DNA from: an uncultured Eubacteriales bacterium
GTDB taxonomy: Bacteria; Bacillota; Clostridia; Oscillospirales; Acutalibacteraceae
Direction: 5' to 3'
DNA length: 35,904 nucleotides
NCBI GenBank assembly: GCA_900320605.1
Contig: ONSY01000010.1
Span: 1 to 35,904 of the forward strand
A model generated the notes under the pieces. It was not told the DNA's origin. It did not search any database and saw only the letters and a list, made by a program, of their open reading frames with translations. Below, piece by piece: positions 6,399 through 15,106 of the stretch (position 1 is the stretch's first letter; the number at the start of each line of letters is the position of its first letter). The translations under genes were made by a program, and so were the position numbers.

Positions 6399-7778
6399 AT
6401 GAATCTGAAAAAATTATTCGGTGCAACGGATATGACCGAGGGAAGTCCCGCGGGAAAAATCGTTGCTTTTACAGTGCCGATGCTGATCGGCAATGTTGCC
6501 CAGCAGCTGTACGGGACGGTGGACAGTATCGTTGTCGGCCGGTATGTCGGGGACAACGCGCTTGCCGCGGTCGGAAGCGCGTCTCCGGTTTTCAACCTGC
6601 TGCTGGTGCTGTTCGTCGGTGTCGCAACCGGCGCCGGAATTATGGTCTCGCAGTACTACGGCGCGAAGGACCGTGAGAATCTTTCAAAAACGATCGGGAT
6701 TTCCTTAACGCTGATTTTCATTGTTTCGCTGATTATCAGTTTTTCCGCCATCTTTGTAACAAAGCCGATGCTCCGGCTTCTCAATACGCCGGAAAGCATC
6801 ATTGACTGGTGCGCGGAATATCTCTATATTCTGTTCTACGGTGTCATCGGTCTCGCCTTTTACAACATTCTGAGCGGAATTCTGCGCGGACTTGGGGATT
6901 CGTTTTCCGCGCTTCTGTACCTGCTGATTGCCTGCATCCTCAATATCGGCCTGGATATTTTCTTTGTCGCGTCACTCGGGATGGGCGTTGCCGGAGTCGC
7001 GCTCGCTACGGTGATCGCTCAGGTAATTTCAGCGGTCCTCAGCATGCTGAAACTCATGCGGATGAAAGACATTTTCGATACCGGAACGCGTTATCTGCGT
7101 CTTGAAAAACGCCTTTCGCTGAACGTCCTGCGGCTCGGACTGCCTTCAGGCATCACCCAGGCGATTTTCTCAATGGCGATGCTTCTGGTTCAGTCTCTGA
7201 CCAACAGCTTCGGTGAGGCGGTTATCGCGGCGAACGTCATTGTCATGCGTGTCGACGGATTCGCGATGATGCCGAACTTCTCCTTCGGAACGGCGATGAC
7301 AACCTTCGCAGGGCAGAATGTCGGCGCCGGAAGACTTGACCGTGTCAAAAAAGGCGCTCGTGACGGAACACTGATTTCCACTGCGACGACGATTGTCCTG
7401 ACGGCCGCGATCCTGATTTTCGGACGTTATCTGATGCGGATTTTCACCGAAACCGAAGAACTGGTTACGCTGGCGATGAAGATGATGATGATTCTTGCGG
7501 CGGGATATGTCGCGATGTCGGTGACTCAGTGCCTTTCCGGCGTTATGCGCGGCGCCGGCGATACGATGACGCCGATGTGGATTTCGCTGATCTCCACGGT
7601 TGTGATCCGGGTTCCTGTTGCATATCTGCTCGCATATCTGTCAAAGACGCCGGAGAATCCGCAGGGTGAACCTCTGACGCTCTTTATCTCACTGCTTGCG
7701 TCCTGGCTGATCGGCGCGGCTATCACTGTAATCGCCTACCGGCGCGGAAAATGGAAGAAGCGCAGCATTGTCGCGTGA
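6399..7778 (+). CDS. MATE family efflux transporter
   Basis: An integral membrane exporter of the multidrug and toxin extrusion family, which expels cationic or other small molecules using a Na+ or H+ gradient. The 459 residues give about twelve hydrophobic segments in two halves. Family motifs include PMLIGNVAQQLYGTVDSIVV in the first helix, GRYVGDNALAAVG, MVSQYYGAKD, the start of the second half near LGLPSGITQAIF, and GQNVGAGRLDR. The ATG at 6399 is preferred over a GTG 12 bases earlier, because GGTGAGG (6386-6392) lies 6 bases before it and overlaps the GTG. It is a single-gene unit between two terminators. The substrate cannot be told from sequence. Confidence 0.93.
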   Translation: MNLKKLFGATDMTEGSPAGKIVAFTVPMLIGNVAQQLYGTVDSIVVGRYVGDNALAAVGSASPVFNLLLVLFVGVATGAGIMVSQYYGAKDRENLSKTIGISLTLIFIVSLIISFSAIFVTKPMLRLLNTPESIIDWCAEYLYILFYGVIGLAFYNILSGILRGLGDSFSALLYLLIACILNIGLDIFFVASLGMGVAGVALATVIAQVISAVLSMLKLMRMKDIFDTGTRYLRLEKRLSLNVLRLGLPSGITQAIFSMAMLLVQSLTNSFGEAVIAANVIVMRVDGFAMMPNFSFGTAMTTFAGQNVGAGRLDRVKKGARDGTLISTATTIVLTAAILIFGRYLMRIFTETEELVTLAMKMMMILAAGYVAMSVTQCLSGVMRGAGDTMTPMWISLISTVVIRVPVAYLLAYLSKTPENPQGEPLTLFISLLASWLIGAAITVIAYRRGKWKKRSIVA

Positions 7779-7837
7779 TACGGATTATCTTGTGTCGGAA
7801 ACATACATACCCCCGCGAGTTTTTCTGTATCTGTTCC

Positions 7838-7875
7838 GGGAAGTTTTCTGATTTTTCAGGAAACTTCCCTTTTTG
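7838..7875 (+). terminator. Rho-independent terminator after the MATE gene
   Basis: A 13-bp stem begins with GGGAAGTTT (7838-7846), pairs with AAACTTCCC (7861-7869), continues inward with CTG/CAG pairs, and is followed by TTTTTG. Confidence 0.9.
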
Positions 7876-7964
7876 TTTTAAACCCCGACGCGCTGATGAA
7901 ACGTGGGGATAACTTCGTTTGCATGGCAGGCGAAAGGCTTCAGACATGAAAAAGAAAAAAAGAG

Positions 7965-7993
7965 TTTCCATTTCGTTCATTTTGTGTTATAAT
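7965..7993 (+). promoter_or_regulatory. SigA-type promoter of the ruvCAB-glmM cluster
   Basis: TTTCCA (7965-7970), a 17-base spacer, and TATAAT (7988-7993) preceded by TGT, giving an extended -10. The predicted start is about 25 bases before ruvC. Confidence 0.8.
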
Positions 7994-8024
7994 AAATCGA
8001 TTATAAAATAGGGGGAATATGCTT

Positions 8025-8531
8025 ATGATCATCTTGGGAATCGACCCGGGATATGCAATCGTAGGCTATGGCGTGATAGAGGCAATCGCCGGAAAATACC
8101 GGCCGATTTCCTACGGCGCGATCCTGACTGAAGCCGGGGAGGAATTTACCCGGCGGCTCTCTGTGATCTATGATGATCTCAATGAGATCATCCGCCGTTA
8201 CCGTCCTGATGCGATTTCGATCGAAAAGCTGTTCTACCATTCCAATCAGAAAACCGTAATCAGTGTCGCGGAAGCGAGAGGTGTGACGCTGCTTGCAATC
8301 GAGAAGAACGCCGTTCCGTTCTATGAATATACGCCTTTACAGGTAAAAACGGCGGTTACCGGTTACGGGAGAGCCGATAAGAAACAGGTCATGGAAATGA
8401 CACGGCGGCTTCTGGGGCTGCCTGAGCTTCCGAAGCCGGATGACGCGGCGGACGCGCTTGCCATGGCAATCTGTCATGGGCAGCATCTCGGCGCAGTTTA
8501 CCGTCAGAAGCTGATCGGAGAGGGGAAGTAA
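8025..8531 (+). CDS. ruvC: Holliday junction endodeoxyribonuclease RuvC
   Basis: RuvC cuts Holliday junctions made in homologous recombination, acting with RuvAB. The 168 residues show the RNase H-like fold motifs: GIDPGYAIVGYG with the first catalytic Asp (D7), IEKLFYHSNQKT with the catalytic Glu, VKTAVTGYGRADKKQV, and DDAADALAMAICH with the final acidic residues. The ATG at 8025 is favoured over the ATG at 8019, because the G-rich ribosome site at 8011-8015 would then sit 9 rather than 3 bases away, and translation would begin directly at the first beta strand. ruvA starts one base after the stop codon. Confidence 0.96.
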   Translation: MIILGIDPGYAIVGYGVIEAIAGKYRPISYGAILTEAGEEFTRRLSVIYDDLNEIIRRYRPDAISIEKLFYHSNQKTVISVAEARGVTLLAIEKNAVPFYEYTPLQVKTAVTGYGRADKKQVMEMTRRLLGLPELPKPDDAADALAMAICHGQHLGAVYRQKLIGEGK

Positions 8532-8532
8532 G

Positions 8533-9138
8533 ATGTTTTACAGTCTCAAGGGAACACTTATCCATACGGAGCCCGGTGTTTCGGTGATCGAATGCGGCGG
8601 GGTCGGTTATAAATGCTTTACCAGTCTCAACACCCAGCGTCAGCTGCCCGCTCTTGGTGAACAGGCAAAACTTTTCACTACGCTCGTCGTCCGTGAGGAT
8701 GCGATGGATCTTTACGGATTTATTACGCAGAGTGAACAGAACTGCTTCCGGCTTCTGAACGGAATCAGCGGGGTTGCGGCAAGCAAGGCAATTTCGATTT
8801 TGTCCGAGCTGACGCCGCAGGCGGTCGCGATGGCGGCTGCGTCGGGCGACAGCAAGGCGTTTGCGAGGGCGAACGGTATCGGACCGAAGCTTGCTCAGCG
8901 GATTGTGCTGGAACTTCGCGACAAAGTTTCCTCGATCGGTGCGTCGGAAGAATATGCGGGTGCGCTTTCCGCGGCCGGACAGGTATCCGCCTCGCAGAAT
9001 GCGCAGGAAGCGGTCAATGCCCTGACGGTTTTAGGCTATACTCCTTCGGAGGCAGCTGCGGTGGTCGGCAGATTTGACAGCGCTTTGCCGGTTGAGGAAC
9101 TGATTACGCGTGCGCTGCGCGCGATGGGATCGAAATAA
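8533..9138 (+). CDS. ruvA: Holliday junction branch migration protein RuvA
   Basis: RuvA binds the four-way junction and loads the RuvB motor. The 201 residues have the standard three parts. An N-terminal OB-fold (residues 1-62) begins MFYSLKGTL and contains GVGYKCFTS. Two helix-hairpin-helix motifs follow, NGISGVAASKAISIL (about 76-90) and ANGIGPKLAQRIVLEL (about 113-128). The C-terminal RuvB-binding domain (about 150-201) contains ALTVLGYTPSEAAAVV. It sits directly between ruvC and ruvB in one transcript, with short gaps. Confidence 0.97.
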   Translation: MFYSLKGTLIHTEPGVSVIECGGVGYKCFTSLNTQRQLPALGEQAKLFTTLVVREDAMDLYGFITQSEQNCFRLLNGISGVAASKAISILSELTPQAVAMAAASGDSKAFARANGIGPKLAQRIVLELRDKVSSIGASEEYAGALSAAGQVSASQNAQEAVNALTVLGYTPSEAAAVVGRFDSALPVEELITRALRAMGSK

Positions 9139-9158
9139 CCGGGGGGAGGTAAAGAGAT

Positions 9159-10232
9159 TTGGCATTTACGGAACATACAAATTTCGGCGGTGAGGACGGT
9201 TTCGATTTTGAGAATCGGATCACCTCGCCGGAATATACCCCGGGGGATCTTGATACCGAAAACCCCCTTCGTCCGAAAACACTGGCAGAATATGTCGGTC
9301 AGGATAAGGCAAAGGAAAACCTGAGCGTATTTATCAACGCGGCGAAAAAGCGCGGAGAAGCTCTGGATCATGTTCTGCTTTACGGTCCTCCCGGTCTCGG
9401 AAAAACAACGCTTGCGGGAATCATTGCCAATGAGCTCGGCGTGAATTTCCGTGTCACGAGCGGTCCCGCAATCGAACGTCCGGGTGATCTGGCGGCACTG
9501 CTTACGAATCTTTCCGCCGGAGATGTTCTCTTTATTGACGAGGTACACCGCCTTTCACGTCAGGTAGAGGAAATCCTTTACCCGGCCATGGAGGATTTCG
9601 CGCTAGATATCGTCAACGGAAAAGGCCAGATGGCCGCCTCCTATCATCTTCCGCTCCCGAAATTCACGCTTGTCGGAGCGACAACGCGCGCCGGTCAGCT
9701 TTCAGCGCCGCTGCGAGACCGTTTCGGCGTCATCCTCCGTCTTGAGATGTATACTCCCGAAGAGCTTTCGAGAATCGTGGAGCGCAGTGCCGGAATCCTC
9801 GGGATCATGATTGAAAAGGAAGGTGCGCTCGAGATTGCCTCACGCTCACGCGGAACACCGCGTATCGCGAACCGACTGCTTCGGAGAGTCCGCGATTTTG
9901 CGGAACTTCTGAGCCAGGGAATCATTACGCTTGAAACCGCAAGGATTGCGCTTGACCGGCTTGAGATCGACGAGATCGGGCTCGATGCGAATGACCGCAG
10001 GATGCTTGACGCGATCATCCGATTCTATAACGGAGGCCCTGTCGGGATCGAAACAATCGCCTCGATTGTCGGAGAGGAGTCGATCACCCTCGAGGACGTC
10101 GTGGAGCCGTATTTGATGCAGATCGGTTTCCTCAGCCGTACGCCGCGCGGCCGCATTGTTACCAAGGCAGCCTACGATCACCTTGGCATTGCGATACCGT
10201 CGGCAGGCAGTCCCCAGCAGACATTGTTTTAA
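9159..10232 (+). CDS. ruvB: Holliday junction branch migration DNA helicase RuvB
   Basis: RuvB is the hexameric AAA+ motor that drives branch migration on RuvA-bound junctions. Translation most likely starts at TTG, nine bases after GGGGGGAGG. The RuvB signature [18 protein letters not shown] follows, then Walker [10 protein letters not shown] (about residue 76), Walker B LFIDEVHR (about 125), sensor 1 VGATTRAG (about 173) and the arginine-rich lid. A C-terminal winged helix ends [20 protein letters not shown]. At 357 residues it is somewhat longer than the usual 330-350. The last residues, PQQTLF, resemble a sliding-clamp-binding peptide (see findings). Confidence 0.97.
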   Translation: MAFTEHTNFGGEDGFDFENRITSPEYTPGDLDTENPLRPKTLAEYVGQDKAKENLSVFINAAKKRGEALDHVLLYGPPGLGKTTLAGIIANELGVNFRVTSGPAIERPGDLAALLTNLSAGDVLFIDEVHRLSRQVEEILYPAMEDFALDIVNGKGQMAASYHLPLPKFTLVGATTRAGQLSAPLRDRFGVILRLEMYTPEELSRIVERSAGILGIMIEKEGALEIASRSRGTPRIANRLLRRVRDFAELLSQGIITLETARIALDRLEIDEIGLDANDRRMLDAIIRFYNGGPVGIETIASIVGEESITLEDVVEPYLMQIGFLSRTPRGRIVTKAAYDHLGIAIPSAGSPQQTLF

Positions 10233-10259
10233 ACTCTGAAAAAAAGAGAGGTATTATAT

Positions 10260-11606
10260 ATGGGCAGAATGTTTGGAACAGACGGTGTCCGCGGTGTCGC
10301 GAATACCGAACTGACAAGTGAACTCGCGTTTAAAATCGGCCGCGCGGCAGCCGCCGTGCTTTCGCGTGACGGAAAAGCACACCCGAAGATTCTAATCGGA
10401 AAGGATACACGCATCTCCTCCGATATGCTGGAAAACGCGCTGGCGGCGGGGCTTTGCTCTGTCGGAGCGAATGTTCAGAAGCTGGGTGTGATCGCGACAC
10501 CTGCCGTTGCCTATCTTGTCTCGCTGTACAAGGCGGACGCAGGCATCATGATTTCAGCGTCGCACAATTCGTTTGAGTTCAACGGCATCAAGATCTTCAG
10601 CTCGACGGGATACAAGCTTCCCGATGCGGTTGAGGATGAAATCGAAGCGCTGATCCTCGGGGAAGATAACGGGGAACCGCTTTCCGGCGCGGCGCTTGGC
10701 CATGAAATCACAGCGGGTGACCCACTCGGTGACTATATCGCCCATGTGGCTTCCACCGTTTCCGGTGATCTTTCCGGAATGGAAATCGCTTTCGACTGCG
10801 CCAACGGTTCGGCTTCCGCAACGGCTGAGCGCATTTTCTCCTCGCTGGGAGTGAAGTGTCATATGATTCACAATACTCCCGACGGAATCAATATCAATGA
10901 CCATTGCGGCTCAACGCATCTGGAGTCGCTTATGGAATATGTCCGTGAGCACCATCTTGCCGCCGGCTTCGCCTTTGACGGTGACGCCGACCGCTGTCTG
11001 GGAGTAGACGAAAACGGGAATCTCGTAGACGGCGATATGATCATGGCGTTTGTCGGTACGAAACTGAAGGAGCAGGGAAAACTCGACGGCAATACGATTG
11101 TCGGGACAATCCTCTCAAACCTCGGACTGGTAAAATACTGTGAAAAAGCGGGAATCAACTTCTCAGCGACGAAGGTCGGAGACCGTTATGTTCTCGAGGA
11201 AATGCTCGATAAGGGATATGTCATCGGCGGCGAACAGAGCGGACATCTGATTTTCAAGCATTTCGCGACTACCGGAGACGGCGAGCTGACGGCGGCGCAG
11301 GTGCTGTCTGTCATGAAAGAGACCGGAAAACCGGTTTCCGAACTTGCCGCCTGCATGACAACCTATCCTCAGGTATCGGTCAACGTGAAAGTGACAAACG
11401 AGGGAAAAGAACGTTTCGCAAATGAGCAGACCGTTCAGGCGGCCGTCAGAGCGGCGGCCGAGGAACTCGGTCAGAACGGGCGGATCATCGTTCGTCCCAG
11501 CGGCACGGAGCCTTTGCTCCGCGTCATGGCGGAAGGCCTCGATCACGATGAGATCAGCAGGATTGCAAACTGTGTGGCGGATGTTATCCGCGAAAAGCTG
11601 ACCTGA
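10260..11606 (+). CDS. glmM: Phosphoglucosamine mutase
   Basis: GlmM converts glucosamine-6-phosphate to glucosamine-1-phosphate for UDP-GlcNAc and peptidoglycan synthesis. The 448 residues fit the family. The N-terminal FGTDGVRG is typical, the catalytic phosphoserine is in SASHNSFEFNG (about residue 101), the Mg-binding loop is FDGDADRCLG (about 241-246), the sugar-binding GGEQSGHLIF lies near 323, and the phosphate-binding RPSGTEPLLRVM lies near 411. GAGAGG precedes the ATG. It follows ruvB after 27 bases with no terminator, so cotranscription with ruvCAB is likely. Confidence 0.97.
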   Translation: MGRMFGTDGVRGVANTELTSELAFKIGRAAAAVLSRDGKAHPKILIGKDTRISSDMLENALAAGLCSVGANVQKLGVIATPAVAYLVSLYKADAGIMISASHNSFEFNGIKIFSSTGYKLPDAVEDEIEALILGEDNGEPLSGAALGHEITAGDPLGDYIAHVASTVSGDLSGMEIAFDCANGSASATAERIFSSLGVKCHMIHNTPDGININDHCGSTHLESLMEYVREHHLAAGFAFDGDADRCLGVDENGNLVDGDMIMAFVGTKLKEQGKLDGNTIVGTILSNLGLVKYCEKAGINFSATKVGDRYVLEEMLDKGYVIGGEQSGHLIFKHFATTGDGELTAAQVLSVMKETGKPVSELAACMTTYPQVSVNVKVTNEGKERFANEQTVQAAVRAAAEELGQNGRIIVRPSGTEPLLRVMAEGLDHDEISRIANCVADVIREKLT

Positions 11607-11635
11607 TCGGAGAAAAAAGAAATGAGGGAAGCCTC

Positions 11636-12496
11636 TTGAGAGTAGCAAACTGGGAAGATTATGAACTGATCGACGCGTCATCAGGCGAAAAACTCGAGCG
11701 GTGGAAGGATATTATTCTGATCCGGCCTGATCCGCAGGTCATCTGGAACACCCCGAGGGAGAACCCGCTCTGGAAGAGCGCGCACGCGCGTTACCAGCGG
11801 TCCTCTTCCGGCGGCGGAAGCTGGCAGGTATATAAGACCCTTCCGCCCGACTGGACAATTGCCTGGAACGATCTGAAGTTCCGCGTAAAGACGATGGGTT
11901 TCAAGCATACCGGGATTTTTCCGGAACAGGCCGTCAACTGGGATTATGCTTCAGAAAAGATCCATAAAGCGGGACGGGAAGTGAAAGTCCTCAATCTCTT
12001 CGGTTATACCGGAGCGGCGACAGTCGCCTGTCTTAAGGCGGGTGCGTCTGTCTGCCATGTAGACGCTTCGCGCGGCATGGTGACCTGGGCGCGTGAGAAT
12101 TCCGTCGTCAGCGGCGTTTCGGAGCAGCCGGTCCGCTGGATTGTTGATGACTGTGTTAAATTCGCTGCGCGTGAGGTTCGGCGGGGCAGCCGCTATGACG
12201 CCATCATTATGGACCCACCTTCTTACGGAAGAGGTCCGGCGGGAGAGATCTGGCGTCTGGAAGACAATATTTTCGCACTGGTGGAAACCTGTGCTCAGCT
12301 GCTTTCTGAAGATGCACTCTTTTTTATGCTCAATTCCTATACCGCGGGGCTTTCTCCTTCGGTAATGGAGTATATTCTCGGCGTCCTGCTGAAGAAGCCG
12401 CTCGGCGGCAGAATCCGCGCCGATGAAATCGGTCTTCGCGCAAGCGAGAGCGGACTGGTTCTGCCCTGCGGAAGCACGGCTATTTGGGAAAGATAA
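11636..12496 (+). CDS. Class I SAM-dependent methyltransferase, RlmI/RlmK-like (COG1092-type)
   Basis: A cytosolic methyltransferase of 286 residues with a Rossmann SAM-binding domain. Motif I is VLNLFGYTGAATVA (about 118-131), the acidic ribose-binding position is in VDASRGMVTWAREN, and the catalytic motif is MDPPSYGRG (about 192-200). These resemble the 23S rRNA m5C methyltransferase RlmI, but the N-terminal PUA domain of RlmI is missing and replaced by a shorter region (RPDPQVIWNTP, KFRVKTMGFKHTGIFPEQ). The substrate is probably RNA, but this is inference from the DPPSY motif. The TTG start has GAGGGA 6 bases upstream and fits the conserved opening. It lies 29 bases after glmM. Confidence 0.85.
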   Translation: MRVANWEDYELIDASSGEKLERWKDIILIRPDPQVIWNTPRENPLWKSAHARYQRSSSGGGSWQVYKTLPPDWTIAWNDLKFRVKTMGFKHTGIFPEQAVNWDYASEKIHKAGREVKVLNLFGYTGAATVACLKAGASVCHVDASRGMVTWARENSVVSGVSEQPVRWIVDDCVKFAAREVRRGSRYDAIIMDPPSYGRGPAGEIWRLEDNIFALVETCAQLLSEDALFFMLNSYTAGLSPSVMEYILGVLLKKPLGGRIRADEIGLRASESGLVLPCGSTAIWER

Positions 12497-12577
12497 CAGA
12501 AAAGGGAATCTGCTCCGACTGGGAAATCCCGGCGGAGACGGATCTCCTGATGAAGTATGGAGATATTTAGACATACC

Positions 12578-13426
12578 ATGGGATTTATTGAAACGCAAAA
12601 TGTAACGTTTTCGTACGGCACCGGCGAAAGCGAAGCGCCGAACAACGTCCTTACCGATATTACGATGAAGATCGAAAAGGGAGAATTTGTGGCGCTTCTG
12701 GGACATAACGGAAGCGGAAAATCAACTCTTGCAAAACATTTCAACGCGATGCTGCTCCCGAGCGGAGGAAAGGTATACGTTGATTCGATGGATACCCTCG
12801 ACGAATCGCTGAAATATCAGATCCGCCGCAAGGCGGGCCTTGTTCTCCAGAACCCGGACAATCAGCTTGTTGCAAGTATCGTCGAGGAAGATGTTGCTTT
12901 CGGTCCGGAAAACCTCGGCGTGCCTTCAGAAGAAATCCGTGTGCGCGTCGATGAGGCGCTGAAAGCTGTCGGAATGTATGAGCACCGGTCTCATGCGCCT
13001 CATAAGCTCTCCGGAGGTCAGAAGCAGCGCGTCGCGATCGCGGGGATTCTCGCGATGGAGCCGGACTGCATTATTCTTGATGAACCGACAGCGATGCTTG
13101 ACCCGCAGGGACGAACGGAAGTGCTTGATACGATCCGGAAACTCAACCGCGAGAAGGGAATCACCGTGGTTCTGATCACGCATTACATGGATGAAGCTGT
13201 TCTGGCGGATCGTGTTGTCGTCATGGACGACGGAAAAATTCTGATCGAAGGGACTCCGAAGGAGGTCTTCTCCCAGGTGGAACTTCTCAAAAATCATTCC
13301 CTGGACGTGCCTCAGGCTACGGAGCTGATCTGGCGTCTGCGTCAGGCCGGTTTCGACTTTCCCGGGGATATCCTTTTCGAGGACGAGTGTGTCAGTGTGC
13401 TCGAAAAGGCACTGGAAGGGCGGTGA
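12578..13426 (+). CDS. ecfA1: Energy-coupling factor transporter ATP-binding protein EcfA1
   Basis: One of the two ATPases of an ECF-type vitamin importer module. The 282 residues carry Walker [10 protein letters not shown] (about 43-51), a Q-loop in [20 protein letters not shown], the ABC signature [13 protein letters not shown] (about 145), Walker [14 protein letters not shown] (about 165) and the switch histidine in LITHYMDEA. The Q-loop phrase is typical of EcfA/CbiO. The start is uncertain. ATG 12578 begins the usual MGFIE opening with GGAGA 14 bases upstream; an in-frame ATG at 12557 adds seven residues but has no good ribosome site. The gene is followed after 5 bases by ecfA2, then ecfT. 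No substrate-binding S protein is encoded here, so the module probably serves several unlinked S components. Confidence 0.94.
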   Translation: MGFIETQNVTFSYGTGESEAPNNVLTDITMKIEKGEFVALLGHNGSGKSTLAKHFNAMLLPSGGKVYVDSMDTLDESLKYQIRRKAGLVLQNPDNQLVASIVEEDVAFGPENLGVPSEEIRVRVDEALKAVGMYEHRSHAPHKLSGGQKQRVAIAGILAMEPDCIILDEPTAMLDPQGRTEVLDTIRKLNREKGITVVLITHYMDEAVLADRVVVMDDGKILIEGTPKEVFSQVELLKNHSLDVPQATELIWRLRQAGFDFPGDILFEDECVSVLEKALEGR

Positions 13427-13431
13427 CGGAG

Positions 13432-14295
13432 ATGGCACTGCTCGAACTTCGTGATGTAACCTATATCTACGGTGATAACACCCCGTTTCGCTCGGTAGCC
13501 GTAGATCATGTCAGCCTTTCCATCGAGGAAGGCGAATATATCGGGGTCATCGGCCACACAGGAAGCGGTAAATCCACCCTGATTCAGCAGTTTAACGGAC
13601 TTTTGCGGCCGACTTCCGGCCAGGTGCTCCTGCGCGGTAAGGATATCTGGGCAGAACCGAAAAAAATCCGATCCGTGCGTTTTGCGGTCGGTATGGTCTT
13701 TCAGTATCCGGAACACCAGTTGTTTGAAGAAACCGTTCTGCGGGATATTGCCTTCGGTCCGAAAAACATGGGCCTTTCCGAGCAGGAAGCCGAGGAAAGG
13801 GCACGCGCGGCGGCAGGTTTTGTCGGCCTGCGTGAAGAGCTTCTTGAAAAGTCGCCTTTTGAACTGTCCGGCGGTGAAAAGCGCCGGGTCGCAATTGCTG
13901 GTGTCATCGCGATGGATCCGGATGTTCTGATTCTCGATGAGCCGACTGCCGGACTTGATCCGAGCGGGAGGAATCTCCTTCTGAATCAGATCGAGAAATA
14001 CCATCAGGAAAGAAAAAACACCGTTCTGCTTGTTTCCCACAGTATGGAAGATATCGCAAAGGCGGCGGACCGCCTTCTTGTGATGAACCACGGAAAAGTG
14101 GAACTGTTTGAAGATACGAAGAGTGTTTTCCTTAAGGAAGAACAGCTTGAGAAAATCGGTCTGCGTGTGCCGCAGATAACCAAGATTATGCGCAGCCTTT
14201 ATGATCGCGGAATTCCCGTTGATCCCGGCGCGCTCACAGTTGACGAAGCGATTGACGCGCTCGTTCCTCTTCTGAAGGGAGGCGAGCGCAGATGA
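13432..14295 (+). CDS. ecfA2: Energy-coupling factor transporter ATP-binding protein EcfA2
   Basis: The second ATPase of the ECF module, expected to form a heterodimer with EcfA1. The 287 residues contain Walker A GHTGSGKST (about 41-49), the Q-loop MVFQYPEHQLFEETVLRDIA, the signature LSGGEKRRVAIAG (about 145), Walker B VLILDEPTAGLDP (about 165) and the switch histidine in LLVSHSMED. The ATG lies 5 bases after the ecfA1 stop with GGAAGGG upstream. An earlier in-frame start inside ecfA1 is less likely. The last four bases, ATGA, overlap the ecfT start, so translation is coupled. Confidence 0.95.
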   Translation: MALLELRDVTYIYGDNTPFRSVAVDHVSLSIEEGEYIGVIGHTGSGKSTLIQQFNGLLRPTSGQVLLRGKDIWAEPKKIRSVRFAVGMVFQYPEHQLFEETVLRDIAFGPKNMGLSEQEAEERARAAAGFVGLREELLEKSPFELSGGEKRRVAIAGVIAMDPDVLILDEPTAGLDPSGRNLLLNQIEKYHQERKNTVLLVSHSMEDIAKAADRLLVMNHGKVELFEDTKSVFLKEEQLEKIGLRVPQITKIMRSLYDRGIPVDPGALTVDEAIDALVPLLKGGERR

Positions 14296-15104
14296 TCCGT
14301 GATATTACCCTCGGACAGTTTGTTCCCGGAAAATCGATCCTCCACCGCATTGATCCGCGAGTCAAGCTTCTTCTCACATTTCTGGTGATCGTGTTTCTGT
14401 TTGTCGCCGGCAACTTTATCTCTATGGGACTGATGGTTGCTTTTGTACTGCTTGCGATGATTCTGTCCGGCGTTTCGCTGCGGCTCTATCTGAAGAGCAT
14501 GAAGGCGATCCTGTTTATTGTTATTTTTACTTCGCTGTTAAACCTTTTCTACGGAAGCGGAGAGCCGCTGGTACAGCTCGGCTTTCTCAAAATCACACTG
14601 GACGGAATTCTGCGGGCGGCGTATATTTCACTGAGAATCATCTGCCTTGTGTTTATCAGTTCCGTTCTGACGTTCACAACGTCCCCGACGGACCTGACCG
14701 ACGCGCTTGAACGGCTGATGAAACCTCTTCGCTATATCAAAGTCCCGGTACATGAAATTGCGATGATGATGACGATCGCACTGCGATTCGTTCCGACGCT
14801 TCTGGAAGAAACCGATAAGATCATGAGTGCCCAGAAAGCCCGCGGCGCGGATCTTGAAAGCGGCGGTATTTTCCAGCGGATCCGTGCTTTGGTTCCGATT
14901 CTGATCCCTCTGTTTGTTTCCGCGTTCCGCCGTGCGTATGATCTCGCGATGGCGATGGAATGCAGGTGTTATCATGGCGGTGACGGAAGAACAAAGATGA
15001 AGCAGCTTCATCTGCGCTCGCATGATTACACAATCATCGCTGTCACGATCTGTGTCTGCGCGGGTGTGATCCTTATCAATATCTTTTTACCGGGGATGGT
15101 ATAA
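14292..15104 (+). CDS. ecfT: Energy-coupling factor transporter transmembrane protein EcfT
   Basis: The membrane scaffold of the ECF module, linking the EcfA ATPases to a vitamin-binding S protein. The 270 residues give about five to six hydrophobic segments after the opening FVPGKSILHRIDPRVKLLL, typical of EcfT. The two coupling-helix motifs are AQKARGADLES (about 180-190), the classic ARG box, and MECRCYHGG (about 222-230), a variant of the second ARG box with Cys-Arg-Cys in place of Ala-Arg-Gly. It overlaps ecfA2 by 4 bases, and truA follows 2 bases after its stop. Confidence 0.95.
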   Translation: MIRDITLGQFVPGKSILHRIDPRVKLLLTFLVIVFLFVAGNFISMGLMVAFVLLAMILSGVSLRLYLKSMKAILFIVIFTSLLNLFYGSGEPLVQLGFLKITLDGILRAAYISLRIICLVFISSVLTFTTSPTDLTDALERLMKPLRYIKVPVHEIAMMMTIALRFVPTLLEETDKIMSAQKARGADLESGGIFQRIRALVPILIPLFVSAFRRAYDLAMAMECRCYHGGDGRTKMKQLHLRSHDYTIIAVTICVCAGVILINIFLPGMV

Positions 15105-15106
15105 GG

